A DNA stretch of 7,128 nucleotides from Demequinaceae bacterium UBA4004. Lineage in GTDB: Bacteria > Actinomycetota > Actinomycetes > Actinomycetales > Demequinaceae. The stretch is taken from positions 1 to 7,128 of the forward strand of contig DGBM01000191.1 of the NCBI GenBank assembly GCA_002384765.1. The letters run 5' to 3'. Both the position numbers and the translations under genes were made by a program. Of this stretch, positions 1 to 6,127 are shown piece after piece (positions within the stretch are counted from its first letter, which is position 1; each line of letters begins with the position of its first letter). The notes beneath the pieces were generated by a model. That model was not told the DNA's origin, ran no database searches, and saw only the letters and a list, made by a program, of their open reading frames with translations.

Positions 1-753
1 CAGGTCGTTGCTGAGCATGAACCCCGCGGCCGCCGCGGCCCAGCCGGAGTAGGAGTTCAGCATCGAGACGACCACCGGCATGTCGCCGCCGCCGATGGCG
101 GCCACCATGTGCCAGCCCAGCGCGAAACCGATCAGGGTCATCACGACCACGAGCACCAGACCGAGGGTGTGGTTTCCGTCGCCCAGGGCGACGAGCCAGA
201 TGATCAGCGCAAAGAACAGGACGAAGGCCGACATGTTGAGGAGGTTGCGTCCCGGCAGCACCAGTGGAGCCGACTTCATGCGCGCCGACAACTTGAGGAA
301 CGCGACAACGGAACCGGTGAAGGTGTACGCGCCGATCAGCACGCCCAGTGCCACCTCGACCACGTGGAGCGAGCCTCCGCCGCGCTCCGCGAGGAAGGAG
401 TTGATGCCCACCAACACGGCCGCAAGGCCCACAAACGAGTGGAACGCGGCGATCAGTTCCGGCATCTGCGTCATCTCGACGCGGCGAGCGATCGGAGCGC
501 CCACAGACAAGCCAATGGCAAGCGCCGCCGCGATGAGCACAGTGGTCAGCCACACCGGCTGGCGGTCCTCGGGGAACTCGGCAGACAGGTAGATGGAGTA
601 CCAGACGGTCGCGGACAGCGCCAAGGCCATGCCGACGATGCCGATGATGTTTCCGGGACGGGCGGTGCTTTGCTTTGACAAACCGGCGAGCGACAGGATG
701 AACATGATCCCCGCAACGATGTACAGGCCTTGAATCAGTCCGATGATCGTCAC
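1..753 (-). CDS. pntB: NAD(P)+ transhydrogenase subunit beta, partial (C-terminal part beyond left edge)
   Basis: This is the beta subunit of the membrane proton-translocating transhydrogenase, which passes hydride from NADH to NADP+ using the proton gradient and so supplies NADPH. The 251 codons present cover the membrane domain; the NADP-binding domain III lies outside the window (the family is usually about 460-480 residues). Seen: a hydrophobic N-terminus (residues 2-22), SLAGLSKQ at 21-28, MPELIAAFHSFVGLAAVLVG at 97-116, GGGDMPVVVSMLNSYSGW at 221-238. H105, D224 and N233 align with E. coli PntB His91, Asp213 and Asn222, the residues tied to the proton path. Start: GTG at 753 lies 10 nt after AAGGAGG (764-770). 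An earlier in-frame GTG at 762 overlaps the pntA stop as GTGA but leaves only 1 nt after that Shine-Dalgarno, so I prefer 753. It is translationally linked to pntA, with a 5-nt gap. The identity is secure. Confidence 0.96.
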   Translation of the reverse strand, partial: MTIIGLIQGLYIVAGIMFILSLAGLSKQSTARPGNIIGIVGMALALSATVWYSIYLSAEFPEDRQPVWLTTVLIAAALAIGLSVGAPIARRVEMTQMPELIAAFHSFVGLAAVLVGINSFLAERGGGSLHVVEVALGVLIGAYTFTGSVVAFLKLSARMKSAPLVLPGRNLLNMSAFVLFFALIIWLVALGDGNHTLGLVLVVVMTLIGFALGWHMVAAIGGGDMPVVVSMLNSYSGWAAAAAGFMLSNDL

Positions 754-758
754 AGTGA

Positions 759-2369
759 TCACGCCTCCTTCTGGAACATGCCGAGCATTCGGTACGACAC
801 AAGGAATCCACCGAAGATGTTGATGGACGCGATGGACGCTGCAACGAACGACATCACGAGGACCGCAATATTCGTCGACCCCAGCTGAAGCAGTGCTCCG
901 ACCAGAATGATCCCGGAGATCGCGTTGGTTTGTGCCATGAGCGGAGTGTGAAGCGAGTGCGACACCCCGGAGATCACGTAGTAGCCCACCACCACGGCGA
1001 GCGCAAAGATCGTGAAATACGACACGAATGAGATGGGCGAGAACGCGACGGCGAGAATCACCAGCACAGCGGCCACGGCAGATCCCACCAGGCGCCTGGT
1101 GGCCTTCTTGGCTACCGCCGCGGCGGCCAGGCGAGCCTGTTCTTCAGGGTCAACGACCGGCACGGCGGCGGCTGGCGCCGCGGATGCCGCTGACACCTTC
1201 ACCGGCGGTGGCGGCCACATCACGTCGCCCGCATGCGCGACCGTCATTCCGCGCACGACCTCGTCCTCATAGTTGAGAACGGCCTGACCGTCCTTGCCGG
1301 GTGTCATGAGCTTCATGACGTTCACAATGTTGGTGCCGAACAGCTGCGACGTGTGCTGCGGCATCCGGCTGGTGAGATCCGTGTACCCGACAATGACCAC
1401 GCCGTTATCGGTGACGATGCGCTCGCCGGGAACGGTGAGTTCGCAGTTGCCACCGCCGATGGCCGCGAGGTCGACGATGACCGATCCCGGCTTCATGCCA
1501 GCCACCATCTCCGCGGAAATGGTGCGCACCGCCTTGCCGCGCACCAATGCGGTCGTGATGACGATGTCCGCCTTGGCGCTCTCCTCGGCATACATGGCGG
1601 CGGTGAGCGCTTCCTGCTCCTTGGACAGCTCCTTCGCGTAGCCGTCGGAGGACACCTCCTGCTGAGCGGCCGCGGCCTGGACGAACGTCGCGCCCATCGA
1701 CTCGATCTGCTCGCCCACCTCGGGGCGCACGTCGAAGGCACGCACTTCGGCGCCCAGGCTCGCTGCGGTGCCGAGCGCGGCCAATCCGGCCACTCCCGCA
1801 CCAATCACGAAGACGTGCGCTGGGGGCGTCTTGCCCGCGGCCGTCATCTGGCCCGTGAACATGCCGCCATAGTTTTCCGCAGCCTCGATGACCGCGCGGT
1901 ATCCGGCGACATTCGACATCGTGGACAAGACATCCATGGACTGTGCGCGCGAGATGCGCGGTACGGCGTCGAGCGCCATTCCGGTGATGCCGCGCTCGGC
2001 CAGGTCCGCGATGAAGTGGGGGCTGGAGGGCGCGTTCATCATCGAGATGAGCACAGCGCCCTTGCGCATCTTGGCCAACTCGGTCGCTCCCGGCGCGTTG
2101 ACCGCCGTCACGACGTCGGCCTTCCACGCGTCGTTCGCGTCACCGATGGTCGCACCCGCGGCGGCGTAGTCGTCATCCGAGAACGTCGCCTCGAGCCCGG
2201 CGCCCTTCTCAACGATGACCTCGTAGCCCAGGGCCACCAGTTGGCCCACCGTCTTGGGACTGGCAGCGACGAGGCGCTCGCCCTTCTTGGTCTCCGCCGG
2301 GATTCCCAGTGTCATGGGTTGCGTGGTTTCAACCGACTCAGGTGACTGCACGCTCGATACAGACGTCAT
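759..2369 (-). CDS. pntA: NAD(P)+ transhydrogenase subunit alpha (fused, E. coli-like form)
   Basis: This is the alpha subunit of the proton-translocating transhydrogenase and binds NAD(H) in the cytoplasm (domain I). It has 536 residues, slightly longer than E. coli PntA (510). Domain I spans about 19-385: [15 protein letters not shown] at 19-33, then the RQD loop [12 protein letters not shown] at 138-149, where R138, Q143, D146 and S149 match Rhodospirillum Arg127, Gln132, Asp135 and Ser138. The Rossmann loop GAGVAG is at 190-195. An Ala/Pro-rich linker (about 391-425) leads to four membrane segments at about 428-446, 449-467, 483-498 and 500-525. This is the fused architecture; many bacteria split the membrane part off as a separate small subunit. 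Start: ATG at 2369 has AAAGAGG 5 nt upstream. M19 lacks a ribosome site, so the first 18 polar residues are probably a real extension. It is the first gene of the pntAB operon. Confidence 0.97.
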   Translation of the reverse strand: MTSVSSVQSPESVETTQPMTLGIPAETKKGERLVAASPKTVGQLVALGYEVIVEKGAGLEATFSDDDYAAAGATIGDANDAWKADVVTAVNAPGATELAKMRKGAVLISMMNAPSSPHFIADLAERGITGMALDAVPRISRAQSMDVLSTMSNVAGYRAVIEAAENYGGMFTGQMTAAGKTPPAHVFVIGAGVAGLAALGTAASLGAEVRAFDVRPEVGEQIESMGATFVQAAAAQQEVSSDGYAKELSKEQEALTAAMYAEESAKADIVITTALVRGKAVRTISAEMVAGMKPGSVIVDLAAIGGGNCELTVPGERIVTDNGVVIVGYTDLTSRMPQHTSQLFGTNIVNVMKLMTPGKDGQAVLNYEDEVVRGMTVAHAGDVMWPPPPVKVSAASAAPAAAVPVVDPEEQARLAAAAVAKKATRRLVGSAVAAVLVILAVAFSPISFVSYFTIFALAVVVGYYVISGVSHSLHTPLMAQTNAISGIILVGALLQLGSTNIAVLVMSFVAASIASINIFGGFLVSYRMLGMFQKEA

Positions 2370-2497
2370 TGGTGCCTCTTTGGGTTTGCGGACTTGTCTC
2401 CAGCGACACCCTACTGGGCATCATCGTCACGTTACCCCGGACGAAATTCCCACAACTTCTCCCGTTTCCAGCGTATGGACGCCGGACCAACACCCGG

Positions 2498-2526
2498 ATT
2501 GTAGACGCGTCGCGAGGGAAAAATGT
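2498..2526 (-). promoter_or_regulatory. Candidate promoter of pntAB
   Basis: A good -10 hexamer TACAAT lies on the minus strand at 2503-2498. At the 17-nt position the -35 would be ACATTT (2526-2521), a poor match to TTGACA, so the site may depend on an activator or another sigma factor. It would give a 5' leader of about 120 nt before the pntA ATG. It lies directly after the terminator of the upstream SDR gene, which supports independent transcription of the transhydrogenase operon. It rests on one hexamer plus position and is tentative. Confidence 0.35.
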
Positions 2527-2544
2527 GAGCGGGTCGCCCACATT
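2519..2544 (-). terminator. Intrinsic terminator of the SDR gene
   Basis: Eight bases after the SDR stop codon, the minus strand reads AATGTGGGCG, loop ACC, CGCTCACATT. This is a 10-bp stem with one G-T pair and a 3-nt loop (2544-2522), followed directly by three more T (five T counting the stem end, 2523-2519). That is the textbook rho-independent form. It separates the catabolic cluster from pntAB. The same bases overlap the presumed -35 region of the pnt promoter. Confidence 0.8.
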
Positions 2545-2552
2545 GTGACCCC

Positions 2553-3311
2553 TCAGACGATCGTCCAGCCGCCGTCGACCATGAGAGTCGACCCATTCGC
2601 CATCTCGCCGACGTCGCTGGCCAGGTAGTGAACAGCGGCCGCGATGTCCGTAATCGTCGCGAATCGGCCTCGCGGGATCTTCGACAGGACGGCGTCTCGA
2701 AAGCTGGGGGTGTCGAGCCGCTCGGCCGTTCCGGCGGTGTAGGTGAACGTCGGCGCGACTCCGGTGACAACGACTCCGGCGCCGCCCCACTCAAGTGCCA
2801 ACGTCCTCGTCACCTGGTTCACACCACCTTTGGAGGCGCAATAGACAACCTCGTCTTGGTTGGCCACGACGGAGATCTGTGAGCTCATGTTGATGATCCG
2901 CCCGTAGCCGCGCGGGAGCATGTGGCGAGCGGCCGCCTGCGCACAAAAGAATGCCGCCCGCAGGTTGAGGTCCATCATCGTGTCCCAGTCCTCGACCGTC
3001 ACGTCGATGGCCGGGATAGGCCGCCCCATCCCGGCGTTGTTGACGAGGATGTCGATCTGGCCAAGGTCCGCCGCAATCCGGTCGAACAGGGGCCCGATGC
3101 GCGACACGTCCCTCAGGTCTGCGGCGTAGGTTCGCGCCGAACGGCCACTTGCCGCGAGCTCGTCGCGCAGCTGCTCGGCCGTGGCCCGATGGCCGCCAAC
3201 GGCCGCGACCACGGCGCCGCGGTCGGCAAAGTAGTCGACGAGCCCTCGGCCGATGCCGCTGGTAGCGCCGGTGATGACCATCGTCTTGCCGCTGATATCG
3301 AAATCATTCAT
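2553..3311 (-). CDS. Short-chain dehydrogenase/reductase, gluconate/deoxygluconate dehydrogenase-like
   Basis: This is a complete classical SDR of 252 residues, the usual length (about 250), and a soluble NAD(P)-dependent oxidoreductase. Seen: the cofactor loop TGATSGIG at 14-21, NNAG at 91-94, and the catalytic tetrad N116, S144, Y157 and K161 in YCASK. The C-terminus has LASDVGEMANGSTLMVDGGW, typical of the family. Basic H41/R42 after the second strand hints at NADP(H) preference (inference). The overall look (FDISGKT start, GYGRIINMSSQ) is closest to gluconate 5-dehydrogenase and 2-deoxygluconate 3-dehydrogenase types. The substrate cannot be fixed from sequence alone. Start: ATG at 3311 has AAGG 7 nt upstream (3319-3322). 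The frame stays open to 3401, but the extra 30 residues are Cys/Gly/Ser-rich and unlike any SDR N-terminus. It is the last gene of the GntR-controlled cluster, with a terminator 8 nt after its stop. Confidence 0.92.
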   Translation of the reverse strand: MNDFDISGKTMVITGATSGIGRGLVDYFADRGAVVAAVGGHRATAEQLRDELAASGRSARTYAADLRDVSRIGPLFDRIAADLGQIDILVNNAGMGRPIPAIDVTVEDWDTMMDLNLRAAFFCAQAAARHMLPRGYGRIINMSSQISVVANQDEVVYCASKGGVNQVTRTLALEWGGAGVVVTGVAPTFTYTAGTAERLDTPSFRDAVLSKIPRGRFATITDIAAAVHYLASDVGEMANGSTLMVDGGWTIV

Positions 3312-3341
3312 GGCACTACCTTGCCTGTGTTTGCCGCCGCA

Positions 3342-3403
3342 GTGTGAACCGGAAGGCGCCGCGGAAGAACACGCGCCGCCGGGACTGCAGCGTCGTTTCA
3401 CAC
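3342..3403. repeat. Spaced inverted repeat between lactonase remnant and SDR
   Basis: The arms GTGTGAACCG (3342-3351) and CGTTTCACAC (3394-3403) are complementary at 9 of 10 positions and lie 42 nt apart. They occupy the 98-nt gap upstream of the intact SDR. They could pair in the mRNA, be two half-sites for a regulator, or be chance. No clear promoter was seen in this gap. Confidence 0.35.
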
Positions 3404-3409
3404 AGTTGC

Positions 3410-3541
3410 CTAGCGTGCGAAGGGGGCGACGGGAACTCCGTGCGCGTTGGTGGCCACCGCGAACACCGACCCCGCGAGCGGCTGGCGTGCGAGTTCCTCC
3501 TCGCTCAGACCGTCGGCACTGTCACAGTCCGCGCCCTTCAC
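3410..3541 (-). pseudogene. C-terminal remnant of an SMP-30/gluconolactonase-like gene
   Basis: This is a 43-codon frame ending in TAG, with about 80% G/C at third positions, so it looks like protein-coding sequence. The last 33 residues (GLSEEELARQPLAGSVFAV, then ATNAHGVPVAPFAR) match the pattern I recall for the extreme C-terminus of SMP-30/gluconolactonase/LRE proteins. For comparison, human SMP30 ends with a GM-D-x3-LLRQPEAGGIFKI type segment and a short tail. Those proteins are beta-propeller lactonases of about 290 residues that open sugar lactones to aldonic acids. Nothing of the rest of the propeller is present, so it cannot be active. A GTG at 3541 overlaps the TGA of the upstream SDR remnant, so it could still be translated as a short peptide. 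The family assignment is from memory of a short motif and is moderately certain. Confidence 0.55.
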
Positions 3542-3861
3542 GACGCTCGGCCCGTCCCCGTCCCAGCGATGCTTCCGGGAACATTAACCCCACCCGAGTT
3601 GACCCAACCCAGGAGCCGATCGGAAGCCGGAACCCGCGCCACGGCATTCTCCATCGTCGCCGGATCACCGACATCGCCGACGACTTCGGCGGTAGTCGCT
3701 GAGCCGGTACTCGCGAGGTGGCGCGTGGCACGGGAAAGCCCATCGCCGCCCACGTCGACAAGAACCAAGGAGTGCCCGCGGTGGTGCAACTTCTCACACA
3801 CCGCGAGACCCATCCCACTCGCCGCGCCCGTGACCACGACCCAGCCGTGCTCCTCGCTCAC
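3538..3861 (-). pseudogene. N-terminal fragment of a second short-chain dehydrogenase
   Basis: This 107-residue frame is clearly the first half of an SDR. It has GWVVVTGAASGMGLA at 6-20 with the cofactor loop TGAASGMG (11-18), acidic D36 after the second strand (suggesting NAD+), D63, and WVNSGGVNVPGSIAG at 86-100, where NSGG stands at the NNAG position. It stops seven residues after that last segment, before the catalytic Asn, Ser and Tyr-x3-Lys, so it cannot be an active dehydrogenase; intact members have about 250 residues. The start GTG (3861) overlaps the gntR stop in a GTGA, so the gene was translationally coupled to the regulator. Neither other minus-strand frame downstream restores the SDR. 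Instead the SMP-30-like tail begins, which points to a deletion rather than a simple frameshift. Confidence 0.8.
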
Positions 3862-4631
3862 GGTGTGGACTGACCTTCGGGGGGTGCGACCGTGTCGGTA
3901 GCTGCCTGCTCCAGCGTCAGCCGCCGAGCCTCCCCCATCGCACGAATCGCCGACTGCACATGCTCCCCCATGATCCGTGACGCGGCCTCGCCATCCCGGG
4001 CACGCAGGGCATCAAGGATCAACCGATGGTCAATCGACGCCGAATGAACCGCCGTGGGTATGAGGTCAGTCGCCTTGCGAGCACTGGTCAAGAGTTCTGA
4101 CAGTGCATCCATGACCTTGAGGTAGATGGAGTTGCCGGTAGCGCCGGCGATCAGGCGATGGAAGGCGATGTCGTGCGGCGCGACGGGCTGATGCGATTCC
4201 ATCGCGGCCTCAAAGTCATCGAGAACTGAGTTCATGGCCTCGATGTCTTCGGCGGTGGCATTCTCCGCCGCGCGCGCCGCGATACCCGGCTCGAGCAGCA
4301 GGCGGAACTCGTGGAGCTCGTCGAGCGTGTTGCCATGCAGCAACGCGGACACGACTTCGGCCGACAAGACGCCTGCCGGCGAGGTTCTCACGACACGTGT
4401 GCCTCGCCCCGGACCGACGTCGATCACCTTCATCGAGACCAGGGCCTGCATCGCCTCACGGACTGAGTTGCGGCTCACCCCGAAGTGGCTCATGAGTTCG
4501 CGCTCTGTCGGGAGAAGATCGCCAGGGCCGTAGCGTCCGTCCGCAAACCATGTCAGCACTTCTTCGACGATCGCTTGGCTCAGGCTCTGGCGAGTCAAAC
4601 CAGCCCCCGAATTCACCCTTGGCAACGTCAC
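3858..4631 (-). CDS. GntR-family transcriptional regulator, FadR subfamily (FCD domain)
   Basis: This is a DNA-binding regulator of 257 residues with the chosen start. The N-terminal winged helix spans about 13-82 and contains PGDLLPTERELMSHFGVSRN (36-55) with the recognition helix SVREAMQALVSMKV just after, and the wing GPGRGTRV (73-80). The C-terminal all-helical FCD domain runs from about 100 to 235. Its metal/ligand site is visible as D154, H158, H202 and H224. FCD regulators usually sense sugar acids or other carboxylates and repress their own catabolic operon; that ligand class fits the SDR and lactonase remnants downstream, but the ligand is inferred. Start: GTG at 4631 has GGGGA 6 nt upstream. 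The frame extends to a TTG at 4673 with no ribosome site and an in-frame TGA just before it; GTG 4616 is also possible. It is the first gene of the cluster and overlaps the next by 4 nt. Confidence 0.93.
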   Translation of the reverse strand: MTLPRVNSGAGLTRQSLSQAIVEEVLTWFADGRYGPGDLLPTERELMSHFGVSRNSVREAMQALVSMKVIDVGPGRGTRVVRTSPAGVLSAEVVSALLHGNTLDELHEFRLLLEPGIAARAAENATAEDIEAMNSVLDDFEAAMESHQPVAPHDIAFHRLIAGATGNSIYLKVMDALSELLTSARKATDLIPTAVHSASIDHRLILDALRARDGEAASRIMGEHVQSAIRAMGEARRLTLEQAATDTVAPPEGQSTP

Positions 4632-4720
4632 AAGAGGTCCCCAGTTCCCGCTAGAGCCAACCGCAATGGACAAGTCGGGACGCGCTCATGCGCTATCCCC
4701 CTCCAACGCCTACACGTCAT

Positions 4721-4739
4721 TGATAGGATCATCCCATCA
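4721..4739. promoter_or_regulatory. Candidate GntR operator (19-bp palindrome)
   Basis: TGATAGGATCATCCCATCA is symmetric around C4730 with a single mismatched pair (A4725/C4735). It has the size and form of FadR/FCD-type operators. It covers the -10 box of the promoter reading toward the regulator gene, so a bound repressor would block polymerase. Autoregulation is inferred. An 8-bp direct repeat ACACGTCA also flanks it at 4712-4719 and 4749-4756. Confidence 0.6.
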
Positions 4740-4757
4740 CCCCTGGCGACACGTCAA
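4728..4757 (-). promoter_or_regulatory. Promoter of the gntR-SDR cluster
   Basis: On the minus strand, -35 TTGACG (4757-4752, 5 of 6 consensus) and -10 GATGAT (4733-4728, 4 of 6) are separated by 18 nt. Transcription would start near 4721, giving a leader of about 90 nt before the GTG at 4631. The -10 lies inside the palindromic operator. Confidence 0.55.
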
Positions 4758-4964
4758 TGGCGACTCTCGCGCTCACTTCTCAATGAGGCACCTCGTAGCG
4801 TGCCTGCGAGAAGCGGGTCTCGACGACTCGTGGTCGCGGCGGATCAGTACCGAGGCGCCCCGGCGTGACATTGCCACCATGCGACAGCCGGGGTTCCTCA
4901 TCACTGCGCCACGGGCGGACACGGTCGCGGAGCTCGCCACAGAATCTGGAGCCTCGCCGGGAGT
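4758..4964. other. Divergent intergenic stretch with no gene seen
   Basis: This stretch lies between the gntR promoter and the unknown plus-strand gene. The open frames crossing it have no ribosome sites, no recognisable protein content and no shared coding bias, so I treat it as non-coding. No clear -35/-10 pair for the plus-strand gene was found. With the gntR leader and promoter (4632-4757) the non-coding interval totals about 330 bases. Confidence 0.5.
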
Positions 4965-5798
4965 ATGTGCCATGCTCGACCCATGGGGATTCTTCACTCA
5001 CTTCGCGGAAAGCAACCGCCTCCGCCGCCGGCCGTTCCAGAGCCTCCCCTCGATACTGCAGACGATGGTGGCATCGTCTTCTCGCCGCAGGACGGTGCTC
5101 GAGCGCCGCGACCCGACTCGCTACCGGCCGAGGCGCTGTGGATATTCGGTAAATCGACGCGGAGGGGAGCCGATGAGTCGTCCCATCCGCGAGTGTTTCA
5201 GTCTCTTTCCGTCGGAACACTGTGTGCCGTCGAACTCACACGGGGACGGCGCAGCGGCTGGCGCAAGCCCATTGCCGTCAGCATCGACGAAGCGAGCGTT
5301 GGGCTGTGCAGCCATCACCCGATACGTGACCAGTTCGGACGAGTAGCGAAGATCGAACGGCGCGTGTTTGCTCCCGCGCTGGTGGAGAACCTCAATGGCA
5401 AGAAGTCGTTGCTCATCTACATGTGTTCCGACACCGCCCTGGCGGCTTGGCTCCACGTGCATGGGAAGACGGCCGACGCGGACTACACGCCGCCGACAAT
5501 CGAGCAGGACCTCGACAAGGATGGTGTCCACTACGACGAGGCACGCGCCCTGCTCCGCAAGCGCGAGCGGCACACATTTCGCGCTACCTTCACCCTTGAG
5601 GAGGTCACCACAGGTGAGCATGCGGGGCAGTCGCAGGTGGTCTTGACCGTCCGCGGCAAGAGGGCCGCAGAGCTCTCGCCGTCGCAACGGGAAGGGCTGA
5701 CGGAACTCTTCGAGATCGCGGAAAGGGGCGCGCGTGGCGCGCTCACCCTGGGGGTCAGTTCGAGCGGTGAACTCTGGGGGCACGTCGCCGCCTACTAG
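4965..5798 (+). CDS. Hypothetical protein of unknown function, possible internal duplication
   Basis: I do not recognise this protein (277 codons). It has no signal peptide, membrane segment or cysteine cluster and should be cytoplasmic. Layout: a short basic/amphipathic start, MGILHSLRGKQ at 7-17, then a Pro-rich linker (18-55), then two soluble blocks at about 78-165 and 195-277. The blocks show a similar order: a charged strand, a V-x-V/V-x-L-x-V strand (KPIAVSIDEASVGL at 101-114; SQVVLTVRGKRAAELSPSQ at 223-241), a helix, then a strand ending near a hydrophobic turn. This suggests a tandem repeat of a small alpha/beta fold. The middle segment (166-194) is acidic and polar. The first third has weaker third-position G/C bias than neighbouring genes, as expected for linker or recent sequence. 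The start is uncertain: ATG 4965 has a distant GGAG (13 nt), while ATG 4983 gives the more natural MGILHSLRGK N-terminus but has no ribosome site. Confidence 0.75.
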   Translation: MCHARPMGILHSLRGKQPPPPPAVPEPPLDTADDGGIVFSPQDGARAPRPDSLPAEALWIFGKSTRRGADESSHPRVFQSLSVGTLCAVELTRGRRSGWRKPIAVSIDEASVGLCSHHPIRDQFGRVAKIERRVFAPALVENLNGKKSLLIYMCSDTALAAWLHVHGKTADADYTPPTIEQDLDKDGVHYDEARALLRKRERHTFRATFTLEEVTTGEHAGQSQVVLTVRGKRAAELSPSQREGLTELFEIAERGARGALTLGVSSSGELWGHVAAY

Positions 5799-5823
5799 CC
5801 CCCTAGCGCATCGCGCTGGGGCT
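5797..5823 (+). terminator. Strong hairpin at the stop codon of the unknown gene
   Basis: AGCCCC pairs with GGGGCT (6 bp). After a 2-nt bulge (CT), AGCGC pairs with GCGCT (5 bp) around the loop ATC. The stem starts within the TAG stop. No T-run follows, so it is not a classic intrinsic terminator. Such U-less hairpins are often proposed as terminators or 3' stabilisers in high-GC Gram-positives. Confidence 0.55.
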
Positions 5824-6127
5824 CACGGCGAGGCAGCGGCGCGCCGCCCGCGGCAGACCCAGCCACTTCACGTAAGATTCTCTACAGACCGGGCTCATCA
5901 GATGTGTCCGCGGCGTGACATCATCGGCATGAGCGCGGGCCCGCAGTCGGCGCAATCGGGGTCGCTACGCGGTGGCCTGGCGGCCGATCTCTTCGCCCTG
6001 GCCTGAGTGTTGAGTGACCGAGTCGCCCCTGACGCCGGCGCGGGCTCGGTACCCGACCAGTCCCGGACGGATGCGGCACACCGCGACCGCGGCGCGGTCG
6101 CGGTGTGAATGCGGAGACGGAGGAGAT
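5824..6127. other. Non-coding stretch upstream of the SNF2 gene
   Basis: No convincing gene is present. A 34-codon frame from ATG 5902 to TGA 6006 (ending GGLAADLFALA) has no ribosome site and is not claimed. The helicase frame is open back to GTG 6014, but that part is Arg/Cys-rich and contains the palindrome at 6077-6107, so it is more likely leader than protein. TAAGAT at 5874-5879 resembles a -10 but has no matching -35. Confidence 0.45.
6077..6107. repeat. Perfect 14-bp inverted repeat, 3-nt loop
   Basis: CACACCGCGACCGC (6077-6090), spacer GGC, GCGGTCGCGGTGTG (6094-6107). The arms are fully complementary. It ends 11 nt before the Shine-Dalgarno of the helicase gene and 20 nt before its start codon. 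It could be an operator, an mRNA hairpin controlling translation, or a terminator for upstream transcripts. There is no T-run after it on either strand. Confidence 0.85.

Noticed and set aside
80..678. Two overlapping plus-strand frames opposite pntB
   Set aside because: They are shadows of the well-conserved pntB membrane domain.
1233..2345. Long plus-strand open frame (370 codons) opposite pntA
   Set aside because: It is His/Arg/Gly-rich shadow sequence of a secure gene on the other strand, with no recognisable domain.
3312..3401. 30-residue upstream extension of the intact SDR
   Set aside because: SDRs start close to the Rossmann loop; the extension is Cys/Gly/Ser-rich and ATG 3311 has its own ribosome site.
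4632..4673. TTG start giving a 271-residue GntR protein
   Set aside because: There is no Shine-Dalgarno before TTG 4673; GTG 4631 has GGGGA at 6-nt spacing and gives a normal FadR-type length.
5121..5783. 220-codon minus-strand frame opposite the unknown gene
   Set aside because: It has no ribosome site or family resemblance, and the plus-strand frame has the better strand/helix pattern and third-position bias.
5902..6006. 34-codon plus-strand frame in the gap before the helicase
   Set aside because: It has no ribosome site, no recognised protein and no supporting context.
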